Shown piece after piece: positions 1 through 7,205 of a stretch of 64,000 nucleotides of DNA (the first letter of the stretch is position 1; each line of letters starts with the position of its first letter). The DNA comes from an uncultured Dysosmobacter sp. (GTDB taxonomy: Bacteria; Bacillota; Clostridia; Oscillospirales; Oscillospiraceae). The DNA is taken from contig CAKTIO010000006.1 in NCBI GenBank assembly GCA_934565855.1, forward strand, positions 144,913 through 208,912. Direction: 5' to 3'. Below the pieces are notes generated by a model. It was given only the letters and a program-made list of their open reading frames with translations. It was not told the DNA's origin and did no database searches. The translations under genes and the position numbers were made by a program.

Positions 1-118
1 GTACTATGACGCTTGGTTCTTGTGCTGCAGGTGGGTTGCTATCGGTGCGTTCTTCTTCCAAGGAGAGGAGCATGTTGTTGATTACCCCTTCATGAAAATC
101 CGACCTTTCCTCATTCAT
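1..118 (-). CDS. N-terminal part of an unidentified gene, probably a third recombinase-array member (runs off the left edge)
   Basis: An open frame begins with ATG at 118 and stays open to the window edge (39 codons, starting MNEERSDFHEGV). The GGAGG in the last codons of the upstream recombinase sits 8 bases before the ATG, and the start nearly touches that gene's stop (119-121), so it looks translationally coupled to the recombinase genes. The visible part is acidic and has no recognisable domain. Serine recombinases of Clostridia often come in tandem sets, so another recombinase is a fair guess from position only. The sequence left of the window would settle it. Confidence 0.6.
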   Translation of the reverse strand, partial: MNEERSDFHEGVINNMLLSLEEERTDSNPPAAQEPSVIV

Positions 119-1999
119 TTAACTTTCCTCCATCCCTCGCCGCTTGAATTCCTGGCGAATGTAATCTCTCAATTCGTCAAATCCAGTCACATGGAGCTTC
201 TGCCCAGTCTCATATAGCTGCCCCTGCATTCGGATCTTCCAATCTTCCTCACTTTGATCACAAACAGGAGCGGCAGACTGCTGATGGACATAATACTTTT
301 TTCCGAAAGAATCGACCCATTCTTCCGGAACAGCTCGTACCCGTTTGCCCAGAGTAGAGAGTGGCTGAATGGCCTCTTGCTCCTGTGTTACACTCTGTTT
401 TCCGGAAATGAGATATGACTTTATAAATACTTCTGCGTCACAGACATCGAAGATACATGCAGATTCCGCTTCAGCTTGGTACAAAGTTCCAGCAACCCGA
501 TATTTCAAATCCAGACTCCAATGAAACAGCTGAAGCAATGCTTCCATATAGGCGCCTCCGGCAACTTCCCTCGGCTGATACTTTCCGTTTGACAGCTTTG
601 AAAAAATCACCGCATTGCGGCTGTCTGCCGCAGCTGTGCGAATGGCAAATTTCATTTCTATGGGATTGACCAGTAATTCGACACGATTGTTTTTCCCGAA
701 AACACGCACACAAGCAGTGCTGAATTTGATTTTCTTATCCTGAAACAAAACATAGGGACGGTGATAATTATCAAAAAACTCACTTCGGGCAATCTCAAAG
801 CCCCTCATATCAAAATTTCCAGGTGCCAATGTAATACTCGAGGCGATCCGGTTCTCTGGCTGTTGTCCATCAGGTGCGTAGACACTTGCGGAAGCTTGGT
901 AGTAATCCGCTGGCTTAAAACCAGCCCAGCGAGGATTAATGGTTACGAAGCCTCTTAGCAGTCCACTGTCAATTACACGCAGCTCTGGAAGAATAGAGTG
1001 GTTACCATATTTGGAGTTGTTCAGCATCTGCTGGACAGCAATATAGTCATCTCGTGAGATAATGCCCTCGTGATGGTTTCGATACAAACTCTGCGGACGG
1101 TCACCTCGGTTCTTTCTGGATTTATGATTCAGGTAATTCGGCGTGAAGGTCTTGCGTGTCAGAACATCTCCGCAGTGCCGCTCATTCCTAAGAACTTGCA
1201 CGATGGAATTGGATGTCCAATTGACATTACCCAAATAAGTCTTTCGACCCAGTTCCGTAAGGGCAGCAGCGATATCGGCAGTGGAGTATCCATACAGGTA
1301 CATATAAAAGATCAGTTTCACCGTAGGCGCTTCGTCTGGGTTGACCACCAGATTTCCATCCGCATCGTGAGAGTAGCCCAGCAGCTTGGGGGTCAGCGGC
1401 AGGCCACCATCCAACCGCATCCGAAGCGAGGTCTCCATGCTTCTGCTGCGGATATGTGATTCTTCCTGTGCCATGGTCGCCTGAAATGAGAGTGCCATCT
1501 GTGAGTCGTCTTTCAGGGAAAAAATGCACTCGCTTTCGAAAAACACGCCCACAGGACTTGGAAGATCTGCAAGCATTCTCACCATGCTGATGCAATCCAC
1601 CACGTTTCGAGCAAAGCGAGATACACTCTTGGTGATGATCATATCGATTTGTCCACTGCGACAGTCCGCAATCATGCTGTTGAATTCGTCGCGGTGAGCA
1701 AGAGAAGTTCCGCTAATGCCCTCATCGGCGTATATCTTGATTAGTGTCCAATTTGGATGGTGAACAACGAAATCTTCATAATACCTCTTCTGCAATTCAT
1801 ACGAGGATGTCTGCTGGATATTATCCGTGGAAACACGGGCGTAGACAGCGACGCGCTGTTTCACTTCATCGTCATAAAAATCAACAGGCTTTTTCGCAGG
1901 AAAGAACTCGTAGTTCGCCGAATCGATCTTGGTGTTGATCCGGCGTCGGACTCGGTCTTTCTTTGCTTCATTATCTCTTCTTACGGATGCGTCAATCAT
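119..1999 (-). CDS. Large serine recombinase (resolvase/invertase family)
   Basis: This 626-residue protein is a large serine recombinase that would cut and rejoin DNA to insert or excise a mobile element. The resolvase catalytic domain spans about residues 48-190, with the nucleophile in YARVS (Ser57) and the conserved arginine cluster in SRFARN (127-132). A Recombinase domain follows at about 200-330, then a long C-terminal DNA-binding region. The N-terminus carries about 45 extra basic residues. It overlaps the upstream gene by 8 bases and is followed at once by another start codon, so the three genes form an operon. It probably moves the island at 1-7.5 kb, although no attachment site is visible here. 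Confidence 0.93.
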   Translation of the reverse strand: MIDASVRRDNEAKKDRVRRRINTKIDSANYEFFPAKKPVDFYDDEVKQRVAVYARVSTDNIQQTSSYELQKRYYEDFVVHHPNWTLIKIYADEGISGTSLAHRDEFNSMIADCRSGQIDMIITKSVSRFARNVVDCISMVRMLADLPSPVGVFFESECIFSLKDDSQMALSFQATMAQEESHIRSRSMETSLRMRLDGGLPLTPKLLGYSHDADGNLVVNPDEAPTVKLIFYMYLYGYSTADIAAALTELGRKTYLGNVNWTSNSIVQVLRNERHCGDVLTRKTFTPNYLNHKSRKNRGDRPQSLYRNHHEGIISRDDYIAVQQMLNNSKYGNHSILPELRVIDSGLLRGFVTINPRWAGFKPADYYQASASVYAPDGQQPENRIASSITLAPGNFDMRGFEIARSEFFDNYHRPYVLFQDKKIKFSTACVRVFGKNNRVELLVNPIEMKFAIRTAAADSRNAVIFSKLSNGKYQPREVAGGAYMEALLQLFHWSLDLKYRVAGTLYQAEAESACIFDVCDAEVFIKSYLISGKQSVTQEQEAIQPLSTLGKRVRAVPEEWVDSFGKKYYVHQQSAAPVCDQSEEDWKIRMQGQLYETGQKLHVTGFDELRDYIRQEFKRRGMEES

Positions 2000-2597
2000 T
2001 CAGCATTTCCCTCCGTGGTTCGTCGTCAGACAGTATCTTCCAATCGGGTGAGGGCAGGAAGAAAGGATCGTGCAGATCCTCACAATAGTAGGAAGCCAGC
2101 GTGTAAATGTCCTCGGACACGAAGTAGATGCCGACCGGCCTTTGCAGCGATGCTAACAGCCGTGCACAGAAAGCAAGCTCAGAAAGCTTCTTGGAAATAT
2201 TGCTTGCTTTTTGGGTAATTACAAGATCGACTTTTCCGTCATAACAATCCTGAAGAAGCCTTGACCATTCCGGGGCGCTTTCCATATTTGGCGCTGTGCC
2301 GCCTTCGTCCACATAAAATCCAATGAAGTCCCAATTGGGGCAAAGAGCCAATGTGTCCAGAAACTGCTTCTTGTGGGCGGAGAGGTAATCCTCATATCGG
2401 GTCTGATTGAAATAGCGAATGTACACAGCCACACGGTAATGCTTTTTCGGGAGTGGCCGTTCGCGTTTAATGCTCTTTAGCCAAGTACGGTGTTCCGCCA
2501 AAAGTGGATTCTTTTCAGATTTCTCCTCCAGCAAAAAATCAAAGGAGGGCATGATTTCCTGCGTAGATTCCTCTCTCTGGTCAATTTCTCCTGACAT
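1992..2597 (-). CDS. Catalytically dead serine-recombinase-like protein (resolvase fold only)
   Basis: The 201-residue product aligns over its whole middle (about 54-165) with the resolvase domain of its neighbour: VAVYIRYF against VAVYARVS, YVDEGGTAP against YADEGISGT, ITQKASNISKK against ITKSVSRFARN, RPVGIYFVSEDIYTL against SPVGVFFESECIFSL. The catalytic serine is replaced by Phe63, and the two arginines of the active-site cluster by Asn133 and Lys136. There is no Recombinase or C-terminal DNA-binding domain. It should therefore be unable to cut DNA and more likely acts as a structural or regulatory partner of the enzyme encoded next to it (8-base overlap, 1992-1999). The function is inference; the missing residues are seen directly. 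Confidence 0.85.
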   Translation of the reverse strand: MSGEIDQREESTQEIMPSFDFLLEEKSEKNPLLAEHRTWLKSIKRERPLPKKHYRVAVYIRYFNQTRYEDYLSAHKKQFLDTLALCPNWDFIGFYVDEGGTAPNMESAPEWSRLLQDCYDGKVDLVITQKASNISKKLSELAFCARLLASLQRPVGIYFVSEDIYTLASYYCEDLHDPFFLPSPDWKILSDDEPRREMLND

Positions 2598-2659
2598 ATT
2601 CGGCGCTCCTTTGTTGTTTCTCTTCCAGGCAATTATATAATTCAGGAACTAATAACAAA

Positions 2660-2695
2660 ATCGACCAGAAGTCAACATATTGACTCCTGGTCGAT
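2660..2695 (-). terminator. Hairpin terminator after the minus-strand XRE gene
   Basis: Two 15-base arms (2660-2674 and 2681-2695) pair with one G-U wobble on the minus strand around a 6-base loop, followed by TTTTGTTATT. It lies between the XRE repressor and the recombinase genes. The sequence is nearly identical to the hairpin at 3631-3669 beyond the other XRE gene. Confidence 0.75.
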
Positions 2696-2738
2696 AAATA
2701 AGAAAAAAAGCTGCGAATAGGTTATCCTAACTCGCAGC

Positions 2739-3101
2739 TTATATATTATCTTCGTCTCTTCTGGCTATAGTGGATTTCAACTCTCGAACAATTTTCAAGA
2801 TAGAGTCCAGTTCCTTTGGGGAACAATCTGCCAACAGCTCATCAAACTCACTTTGATAGAGACTCCTCACTTCAGGCACATCCGTTCGAAGCAAAGAATC
2901 CGCGGATACTTGTAACGCCTCGATGATTCGAATAAAGGATTCCAACTTCATGCTGGTTTTCCCTTGTTCAATATTGCTGATATGAGGCAGAGAGATGTTT
3001 GCTTTCACCGCAAGATCCGCCTGACTCATGCGCCGCTTAATCCGCGCCTCCCGGATGCGAGAGCCAACCAATTGGCGCTCGGTCAACTCTTGTTCCATCA
3101 T
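2739..3101 (-). CDS. XRE-family helix-turn-helix repressor
   Basis: A 120-residue DNA-binding protein with a Cro/CI-type helix-turn-helix at about residues 13-68 (RIREARIKRRMSQADLA, then ISLPHISNIEQGKTSM). The C-terminal 45 residues are acidic, with LADCSPKELDSILKIVREL resembling the end of the divergent neighbour. The start at 3101 is chosen because AAGGAGGGG lies just upstream; the frame is open further but has no ribosome site there. It is divergent from a second XRE gene at 3241, and the two share 139 bases of promoter DNA. It probably controls itself, its partner and perhaps the downstream recombinases. Confidence 0.88.
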   Translation of the reverse strand: MMEQELTERQLVGSRIREARIKRRMSQADLAVKANISLPHISNIEQGKTSMKLESFIRIIEALQVSADSLLRTDVPEVRSLYQSEFDELLADCSPKELDSILKIVRELKSTIARRDEDNI

Positions 3102-3149
3102 CGGCTCCCCTCCTTGAAATATATCCTCTACGCTATTATGCTCTAAGAA

Positions 3150-3177
3150 TATATCAACTCGGGGCGAAATTGATATA
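3150..3177. promoter_or_regulatory. Inverted repeat, candidate operator between the XRE genes
   Basis: TATATCAA (3150-3157) and TTGATATA (3170-3177) form a perfect 8-base inverted repeat with a 12-base spacer in the divergent promoter region. Dimeric XRE proteins bind such sites. The role is inferred from position and symmetry. Confidence 0.45.
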
Positions 3178-3240
3178 ATGTAAAGTTTAATATCTAATCT
3201 ATACAATATAATAAGGCCACATTTTTTTGGAGGTCTTATT

Positions 3241-3624
3241 ATGAGTCTTAATTACAAAACCATTGGAAACCACATCCGTGAGATCCGCCAGCGGAATCAT
3301 TTATCGCAGGCAATGCTCTCTGAACTGGTGGACAAAACCCCCTCTTATATCAGTTACATAGAGTGTGGTCTCAAAAGTATGAGCTTGGAAACCTTTGTCC
3401 TTATTGCTAACGCCCTGAATGTGTCTCCGACCCGCCTTTTGCTCGGACAGGCTTTCAACTCAGAATTATGTGCCAGCGAAGAAATATCTGAGCTTCTTTC
3501 AGATTGCAGCACTTATGAGGCACTTATCATTCTGGATGTGCTGAAGTCTCTGAAAAAATCCCTGAAAGAGCATCAGGACAGGCGTAATAAACTGACGGAT
3601 TCCAATTTTAACCCTCGGTATTAA
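3241..3624 (+). CDS. XRE-family helix-turn-helix repressor, divergent partner
   Basis: A 127-residue protein with an N-terminal Cro/CI helix-turn-helix at about 8-62 (HIREIRQRNHLSQAML, TPSYISYIECGLKSMS) and a lysine-rich C-terminus. A TTTGGAGG ribosome site precedes the ATG. The region LLSDCSTYEALIILDVLKSLKKS mirrors LLADCSPKELDSILKIVRELKS in the divergent gene, so the two look like anciently duplicated repressors kept head to head. Such pairs often form a switch for mobile-element genes. The targets are unknown. Confidence 0.87.
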   Translation: MSLNYKTIGNHIREIRQRNHLSQAMLSELVDKTPSYISYIECGLKSMSLETFVLIANALNVSPTRLLLGQAFNSELCASEEISELLSDCSTYEALIILDVLKSLKKSLKEHQDRRNKLTDSNFNPRY

Positions 3625-3630
3625 GAAAAC

Positions 3631-3669
3631 AATCGACCGGAAGTCAACACCTGTGACTTCCGGTCGATT
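3631..3669. repeat. Perfect 16-base inverted repeat matching the hairpin at 2660-2695
   Basis: Arms 3631-3646 and 3654-3669 are perfect inverted copies around a 7-base loop, 7 bases after the XRE stop codon. The left arm differs from the 2660 hairpin by only one base, and the following AACA is also shared. The plus-strand T-tail is poor, so it is a weak terminator and may instead be a protein-binding or element-boundary sequence. Confidence 0.7.
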
Positions 3670-3746
3670 CGTATCTTTGAGATATGTATATGATTTTGCA
3701 TGAGTGTATATGTTTTCTGAAAATACGAGATGTGTGCAGGTTCAGT

Positions 3747-3755
3747 TGGTATAAT
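3747..3755 (+). promoter_or_regulatory. Extended -10 promoter for the small-gene operon
   Basis: TGGTATAAT fits the extended -10 form (TGnTATAAT). It lies 25 bases before the first small start codon at 3780 and about 100 bases before the 3858 gene. No good -35 is seen. Confidence 0.45.
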
Positions 3756-3779
3756 GTTGCCGGGAAGATGGAACACGTA

Positions 3780-3845
3780 ATGTTTTACTACACAGGCGAT
3801 ATCTACGGGAGCCTCGTGAGGTCTACCGAGCAATTTAAGGAATGA
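3780..3845 (+). other. 21-codon ORF, possible remnant of a phosphoesterase start
   Basis: ATG at 3780 has a GGAAGATGGA ribosome site and reads MFYYTGDIYGSLVRSTEQFKE before TGA at 3843. The YYTGDIYG stretch resembles the first metal motif (D-x-H-G) of calcineurin-like phosphoesterases, with Tyr for His, and resembles the start of the complete enzyme at 4277 (MIYYIADMHFGH). It may be a decayed copy or simply an upstream ORF of the operon. Confidence 0.35.
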
Positions 3846-3857
3846 GGAGAATACAAC

Positions 3858-4280
3858 ATGAAAAAACTGCCTTCGGTCTCTGAAATGGAACACATTACCT
3901 CCAAAGAGTTTGGGGAACACATGGATGCCATTTTAGAGCGAGTATCGAAACAGGACATTGCCCTGATTATTGACCATGAGGATAAATCCTATGTCTTATG
4001 CCCGGCCAGATGGTTTAAGCTGCCGGAACTGTCGCAGATAGAGATTATGGTCAAAAACTCTGTGCGATACGTCGCTGAGATTGACGACTCCGATTTGGCA
4101 GAGACTGTACAGATGGTAAAAGAGCTTGCTTCGGGATTATCTCCAGAGTGTATGATCACGCTCCTTGAGATTATCAAATGCAAGATCTCGAATGACCGCG
4201 GTGAGTGGCATGAGATGGAGCAGGCTTTAAAGAATGCGCTGTCGAGAGAGGATAGTGAGAGAGGAGCGGAATCGCCATGA
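3858..4280 (+). CDS. Small protein with Phd/YefM-like N-terminus, function unknown
   Basis: The 140-residue product begins with a strand-helix pattern (ITSKEFGEHMDAILERV... IALIIDHEDKSYVLCPARWF, about 13-53) reminiscent of Phd/YefM antitoxins, where a similar segment ends in a strand and 'P..WF'. The rest is helical and acidic. A GAGGAGAATACAAC ribosome site precedes ATG 3858. Its stop overlaps the next start as ATGA (4277-4280), so it is co-translated with the metallophosphoesterase. No toxin gene is adjacent. The Phd resemblance is weak and not a firm assignment. Confidence 0.6.
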   Translation: MKKLPSVSEMEHITSKEFGEHMDAILERVSKQDIALIIDHEDKSYVLCPARWFKLPELSQIEIMVKNSVRYVAEIDDSDLAETVQMVKELASGLSPECMITLLEIIKCKISNDRGEWHEMEQALKNALSREDSERGAESP

Positions 4281-4873
4281 TTTACTATATTGCGGATATG
4301 CACTTCGGGCATCAAAATGTGCTGCGTTTTGACAATCGTCCCTTTGCGGATACCGACCAGATGGAAGAAACGCTGATTCATAACTGGAATGGGCGTATCA
4401 CGCCGGAGGATACGGTCTATGTGCTCGGTGACGCCTTTTGGAAGAACGAAACCAGCAGCGCCCGAATCATTCAGCAGCTCAATGGGCATAAGCATCTGAT
4501 TCGAGGTAACCATGATCGGGTTCGAGGTCAACTGCAATTCCATTGGGAGAGCATTGAGCAGTATGCGGAGATCAACGATGGAAATACACTGGTCATTCTA
4601 AGCCACTATCCTATCTTGTTCTACAAGAATCAGCACTACGGAGCAGTCATGCTTTATGGGCATGTCCATAACACAAGAGAGTGGCATCTTGTGGAGAAGT
4701 GGAAGCGTGAGCAATGGGATATGGGTATCCCCAGCAGACTGATCAATGTGGGCTGTATGATGGATTACATGGGATATACGCCAAGGACACTGGAAGAATT
4801 GATAGAAGCTAATCCCATGCCTGTTATTGATAGGATCAAGAAGGATGGAACACCCACTAACACCCATACATGA
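4277..4873 (+). CDS. Calcineurin-like metallophosphoesterase
   Basis: A 198-residue binuclear-metal phosphoesterase with all the family motifs: D7-x-H9 in IADMHFGH, GD at 51-52, GNHD at 77-80, His110 in LSHYP, and GHVH at 128-131. Its length is typical of the small bacterial or phage 'MPE' group whose substrates are unknown. It is coupled by an ATGA overlap to the Phd-like gene and followed after 10 bases by a small gene. Within a mobile island it may act on cyclic nucleotides or nucleic-acid ends, but the substrate cannot be read from the sequence. Confidence 0.88.
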   Translation: MIYYIADMHFGHQNVLRFDNRPFADTDQMEETLIHNWNGRITPEDTVYVLGDAFWKNETSSARIIQQLNGHKHLIRGNHDRVRGQLQFHWESIEQYAEINDGNTLVILSHYPILFYKNQHYGAVMLYGHVHNTREWHLVEKWKREQWDMGIPSRLINVGCMMDYMGYTPRTLEELIEANPMPVIDRIKKDGTPTNTHT

Positions 4874-4883
4874 GGAACTGAAA

Positions 4884-5207
4884 ATGGAACACAATGAAGA
4901 ACTTTTAAAGGAAATCCAATGGATCACCGAGAGAATCAATGAACTTCGCAGCCTGGCATACGCGCAATACTCTCAAGCTGTGGATGAAGTCCTTGCTGGG
5001 AGAATCACCGATGAGGGGCAGATTGAGCATATCCTCGACGGTATTTTGGATTTCGGGGATGATCTCCGATTCCTGAAGCTGTCTAAGAAGCTGTGCCGCC
5101 ACATCTACAATCAGTACCCGCAGCTTGTCGGTGACTTCGTGTCAATGTACCGAATGCTCTTTGAGGAGAAAGGAGACAGCGATGGAGCAGGTAACGATCA
5201 CAGTTAG
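4884..5207 (+). CDS. Conserved small helical protein, unknown function
   Basis: A 107-residue acidic, largely helical protein (MEHNEELLKEIQWITERINE...). The frame is open back to 4827, but ATG 4884 is preceded by TGAGGAACTGAAA and avoids overlapping the upstream gene, so it is the likely start. No known domain was recognised. It sits in the operon between the phosphoesterase and the RelB-like gene, overlapping the latter by 26 bases. Confidence 0.65.
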   Translation: MEHNEELLKEIQWITERINELRSLAYAQYSQAVDEVLAGRITDEGQIEHILDGILDFGDDLRFLKLSKKLCRHIYNQYPQLVGDFVSMYRMLFEEKGDSDGAGNDHS

Positions 5208-5400
5208 GCTCCCCACGGAAATCTATGAAAAAGCCGCAGAGATACTCGCAGGTCAAGGTCTGACGGTGGAAGATGCCATTATTCTGTTTATCAAGGAAAC
5301 AGTTCGGCTCGGACGAATCCCTTTCGATTATACGGAGGAAGCCCTCAAGGAAGTCCAAAGATGGGAGAAGCTGATGGACGATGATCCATGTAATGTCTAA
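5182..5400 (+). CDS. RelB/DinJ-family antitoxin-like protein
   Basis: The 72-residue product (MEQVTITVRLPTEIYEKAAE... GLTVEDAIILFIKETVRLGRIPF) fits the ribbon-helix-helix N-terminus of RelB/DinJ antitoxins, including the 'rlGriPF' turn. ATG 5182 follows AAAGGAGA. RelB-type proteins bind DNA as dimers and neutralise RelE/YafQ ribosome-dependent nucleases. No RelE-like gene follows; the downstream ORFs look unrelated, so this is an orphan or pairs with an unrecognised toxin. Confidence 0.75.
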   Translation: MEQVTITVRLPTEIYEKAAEILAGQGLTVEDAIILFIKETVRLGRIPFDYTEEALKEVQRWEKLMDDDPCNV

Positions 5401-5629
5401 TATTCACGGCAATGTAGGTCATTTCCATCCCATTTATAATACCTTGGAAATATGGTAGTATTCAAGTGGAGGCAGGTTTGGCAGCGACTGCGGATGCGGT
5501 TTCCTGCATCCATCATCTCACGAGCGTTACCCAGCATACGGGCAGCTTGCCTGTCTGCGATTGGATGATGGCAAGATATTTTATTCAGAAGAAGAAATCC
5601 CAGAGGAGGTGGAGAAGCTTGTACGGTAA
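5393..5629 (+). pseudogene. Small gene interrupted by a single TAG codon
   Basis: ATG 5393 overlaps the end of the RelB-like gene and reads 21 codons (MSNIHGNVGHFHP...LEIW) to TAG at 5456-5458. The same frame then stays open for 56 codons with protein-like composition (GSDCGCGFLHPSSHERYP ... LDDGKIFYSEEEIPEEVEKL) to TAA at 5627. The C-terminal end overlaps the TTG start of the next gene, as expected for a real operon gene. So a protein of about 78 residues is either broken by one amber mutation or read through. Its function is unknown; the Cys-x-Cys and His residues could bind metal. Confidence 0.6.
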
Positions 5630-6893
5630 ATTAACGCAGCCCAAAGTGGATGGGTACATCGACTGGCTTCGACGAAACGACTATTTTGGAATGACAAGCT
5701 GCATCTACGATGACAAAAGCAAAGAACTGCTCGATGAGCTGTTTGCTCTGCTGGAGCAGATTGCGCCGACATCCCCAAACGGGAGCAGGTCGCTCTGGCT
5801 TCGTGCAGAAAGGGGCTCAATCGAGGACTTCGGCAATGCAGAGGAAGAAATTGCAGATGGTAACTATCAGTCGGAGGAAGAGTTCGTAGAAGCGTGGCAA
5901 AGTTGGTTTCCCGACGAAGTCAAATGGTACCAATTTCAAGCTGTTGAGGACAAGAAGGAGGGGTACCGTGCCGTTGCACTCCGTCACAGTCTTGTGATCG
6001 TTCAGGACAAGCGCAGAGAACCTGCTGGATGGCTCTATGAGATTTCTGGGTTTGTCGAATGGCTGGTTGATGGTGTCAGAGAATGCATTGATATGTTAAA
6101 AGCAGGGACTTACAACGATTTTGTCCGTGAAAGCCTGCCGCCCCAGCATCGGACGGGAACGATCCGGCGCAAGGACTATTGGGATGTTTGGCCGGATGCA
6201 AGAGCGGACTTTTTCCAAGATATTTCTCCTGCGGATGTTGCAGAGTTCATTGAAAAGGCATCCACGCAGGCAGAGAATCCAGTGTTGGGAGGAGATCGAC
6301 TGCCATCTATGACTGCAAACGACTTCTTCCGTTTCTGTGCCATGGGATATGCAGAAAACCAATATAGTGGCTGCGACAAAGCACCAAAGGATCAGTATTA
6401 TCTCCATGCCGATGGGCGGGATGATGGCCTGCAAAATATCGATGCGGACAGTCCTGAAGCGTTTCATGCGTGGCTTCATGACAGAAATCGGTATGGCGGA
6501 CATCCGTGGGAGGTCTGCCGCGGCGGAAATTCCACACATGTCAGCCTTCAGGTAATAGAGGATGACGACGGCTATTTTCTCTATCTGGCCGGAGATGCGT
6601 GGAATCGGACGATTGAAACCGTCAAGTTCTACCTTGCCCTGACAAGAGCGCGCATTCCCGTTTATCTGGTCGAAGCACAGATGCTGGCGGATCGGTTAGC
6701 TGAAAAAGAAAAGATCGGGATCGTACCGGAGGGCGTCATGCCTGCCTACTGCGGGAACTGGTTTCCCAATGAGCACATCATTGACTTCATGAATCTGCCT
6801 GATGAGGATCGGGAGAAGTTCTTGCCTTTTTGCACTTGGTATGATGAGCAGCCCGTGACTCTGTCCCAAGATAAAGAAAGCAATCTTATATGA
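5619..6893 (+). CDS. Large protein of unknown function, last gene of the island operon
   Basis: The frame is open from 5466, but its first 50 codons are poor protein and overlap the amber-interrupted gene. TTG at 5619, preceded by GGAGGTGGAGAA, gives a 424-residue product overlapping the previous stop by 11 bases. It is acidic and rich in Trp and Tyr, with no motif I recognise. Segments such as FVEAWQSWFPDEVKWYQFQA and YWDVWPDARADFF suggest a soluble globular protein with repeated Trp/Phe-rich units. There is no signal peptide or membrane segment. It might be an island cargo effector or defence protein, but nothing in the sequence shows this. Confidence 0.7.
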   Translation: MYGKLTQPKVDGYIDWLRRNDYFGMTSCIYDDKSKELLDELFALLEQIAPTSPNGSRSLWLRAERGSIEDFGNAEEEIADGNYQSEEEFVEAWQSWFPDEVKWYQFQAVEDKKEGYRAVALRHSLVIVQDKRREPAGWLYEISGFVEWLVDGVRECIDMLKAGTYNDFVRESLPPQHRTGTIRRKDYWDVWPDARADFFQDISPADVAEFIEKASTQAENPVLGGDRLPSMTANDFFRFCAMGYAENQYSGCDKAPKDQYYLHADGRDDGLQNIDADSPEAFHAWLHDRNRYGGHPWEVCRGGNSTHVSLQVIEDDDGYFLYLAGDAWNRTIETVKFYLALTRARIPVYLVEAQMLADRLAEKEKIGIVPEGVMPAYCGNWFPNEHIIDFMNLPDEDREKFLPFCTWYDEQPVTLSQDKESNLI

Positions 6894-7205
6894 GCGGCGG
6901 GCTTTCGCTTACACCCAAGCCGATTGTATTGACTTTTTCTAATAAAACAATTATCATGATATTATCAGTTTTTGAAGAGGCTGAGCAACTATTTTTTTTT
7001 GACAAGCAAATTCAACAATCAATATTTTGAGAATCAGACACTAAAATTGAAATACAGCGGTCAATCGAGCAAAAACTAAATGCAAAACACAAAAAAGCAA
7101 GTTCGACTGCCTGCAAGGCCTTAAGTTGCAAGGCTTTTTGGAAATATCTTTATTGGTCACACACTCCAAAAGAAGTCCTGAAACGTAAGGTTTCAGGACT
7201 TCTTT
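6894..7205. other. AT-rich intergenic DNA at the island's right side
   Basis: No open frame with a ribosome site is seen here. Base composition drops well below the flanking genes, with runs such as T9 near 6992. A GCAAGGC direct repeat near 7110-7130 and a long hairpin at 7171-7203 are present. The island's right boundary probably lies here or in the sigma relic next to it. Confidence 0.5.
7171..7203. terminator. Perfect 14-base hairpin
   Basis: Arms 7171-7184 and 7190-7203 are perfectly complementary around GTAAG. The tail on either strand is only moderately T-rich. It lies just beyond the end of the sigma-factor relic and could be that gene's old terminator. Confidence 0.55.

Noticed and set aside
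5466..5618. GTG start giving a 475-residue version of the unknown island protein
   Set aside because: The first 50 codons have no ribosome site and overlap a better frame; TTG 5619 follows GGAGGTGG.
5182..5629. Complete RelBE toxin-antitoxin module
   Set aside because: The gene after the RelB-like ORF has no RelE/YafQ features and is broken by an amber codon.
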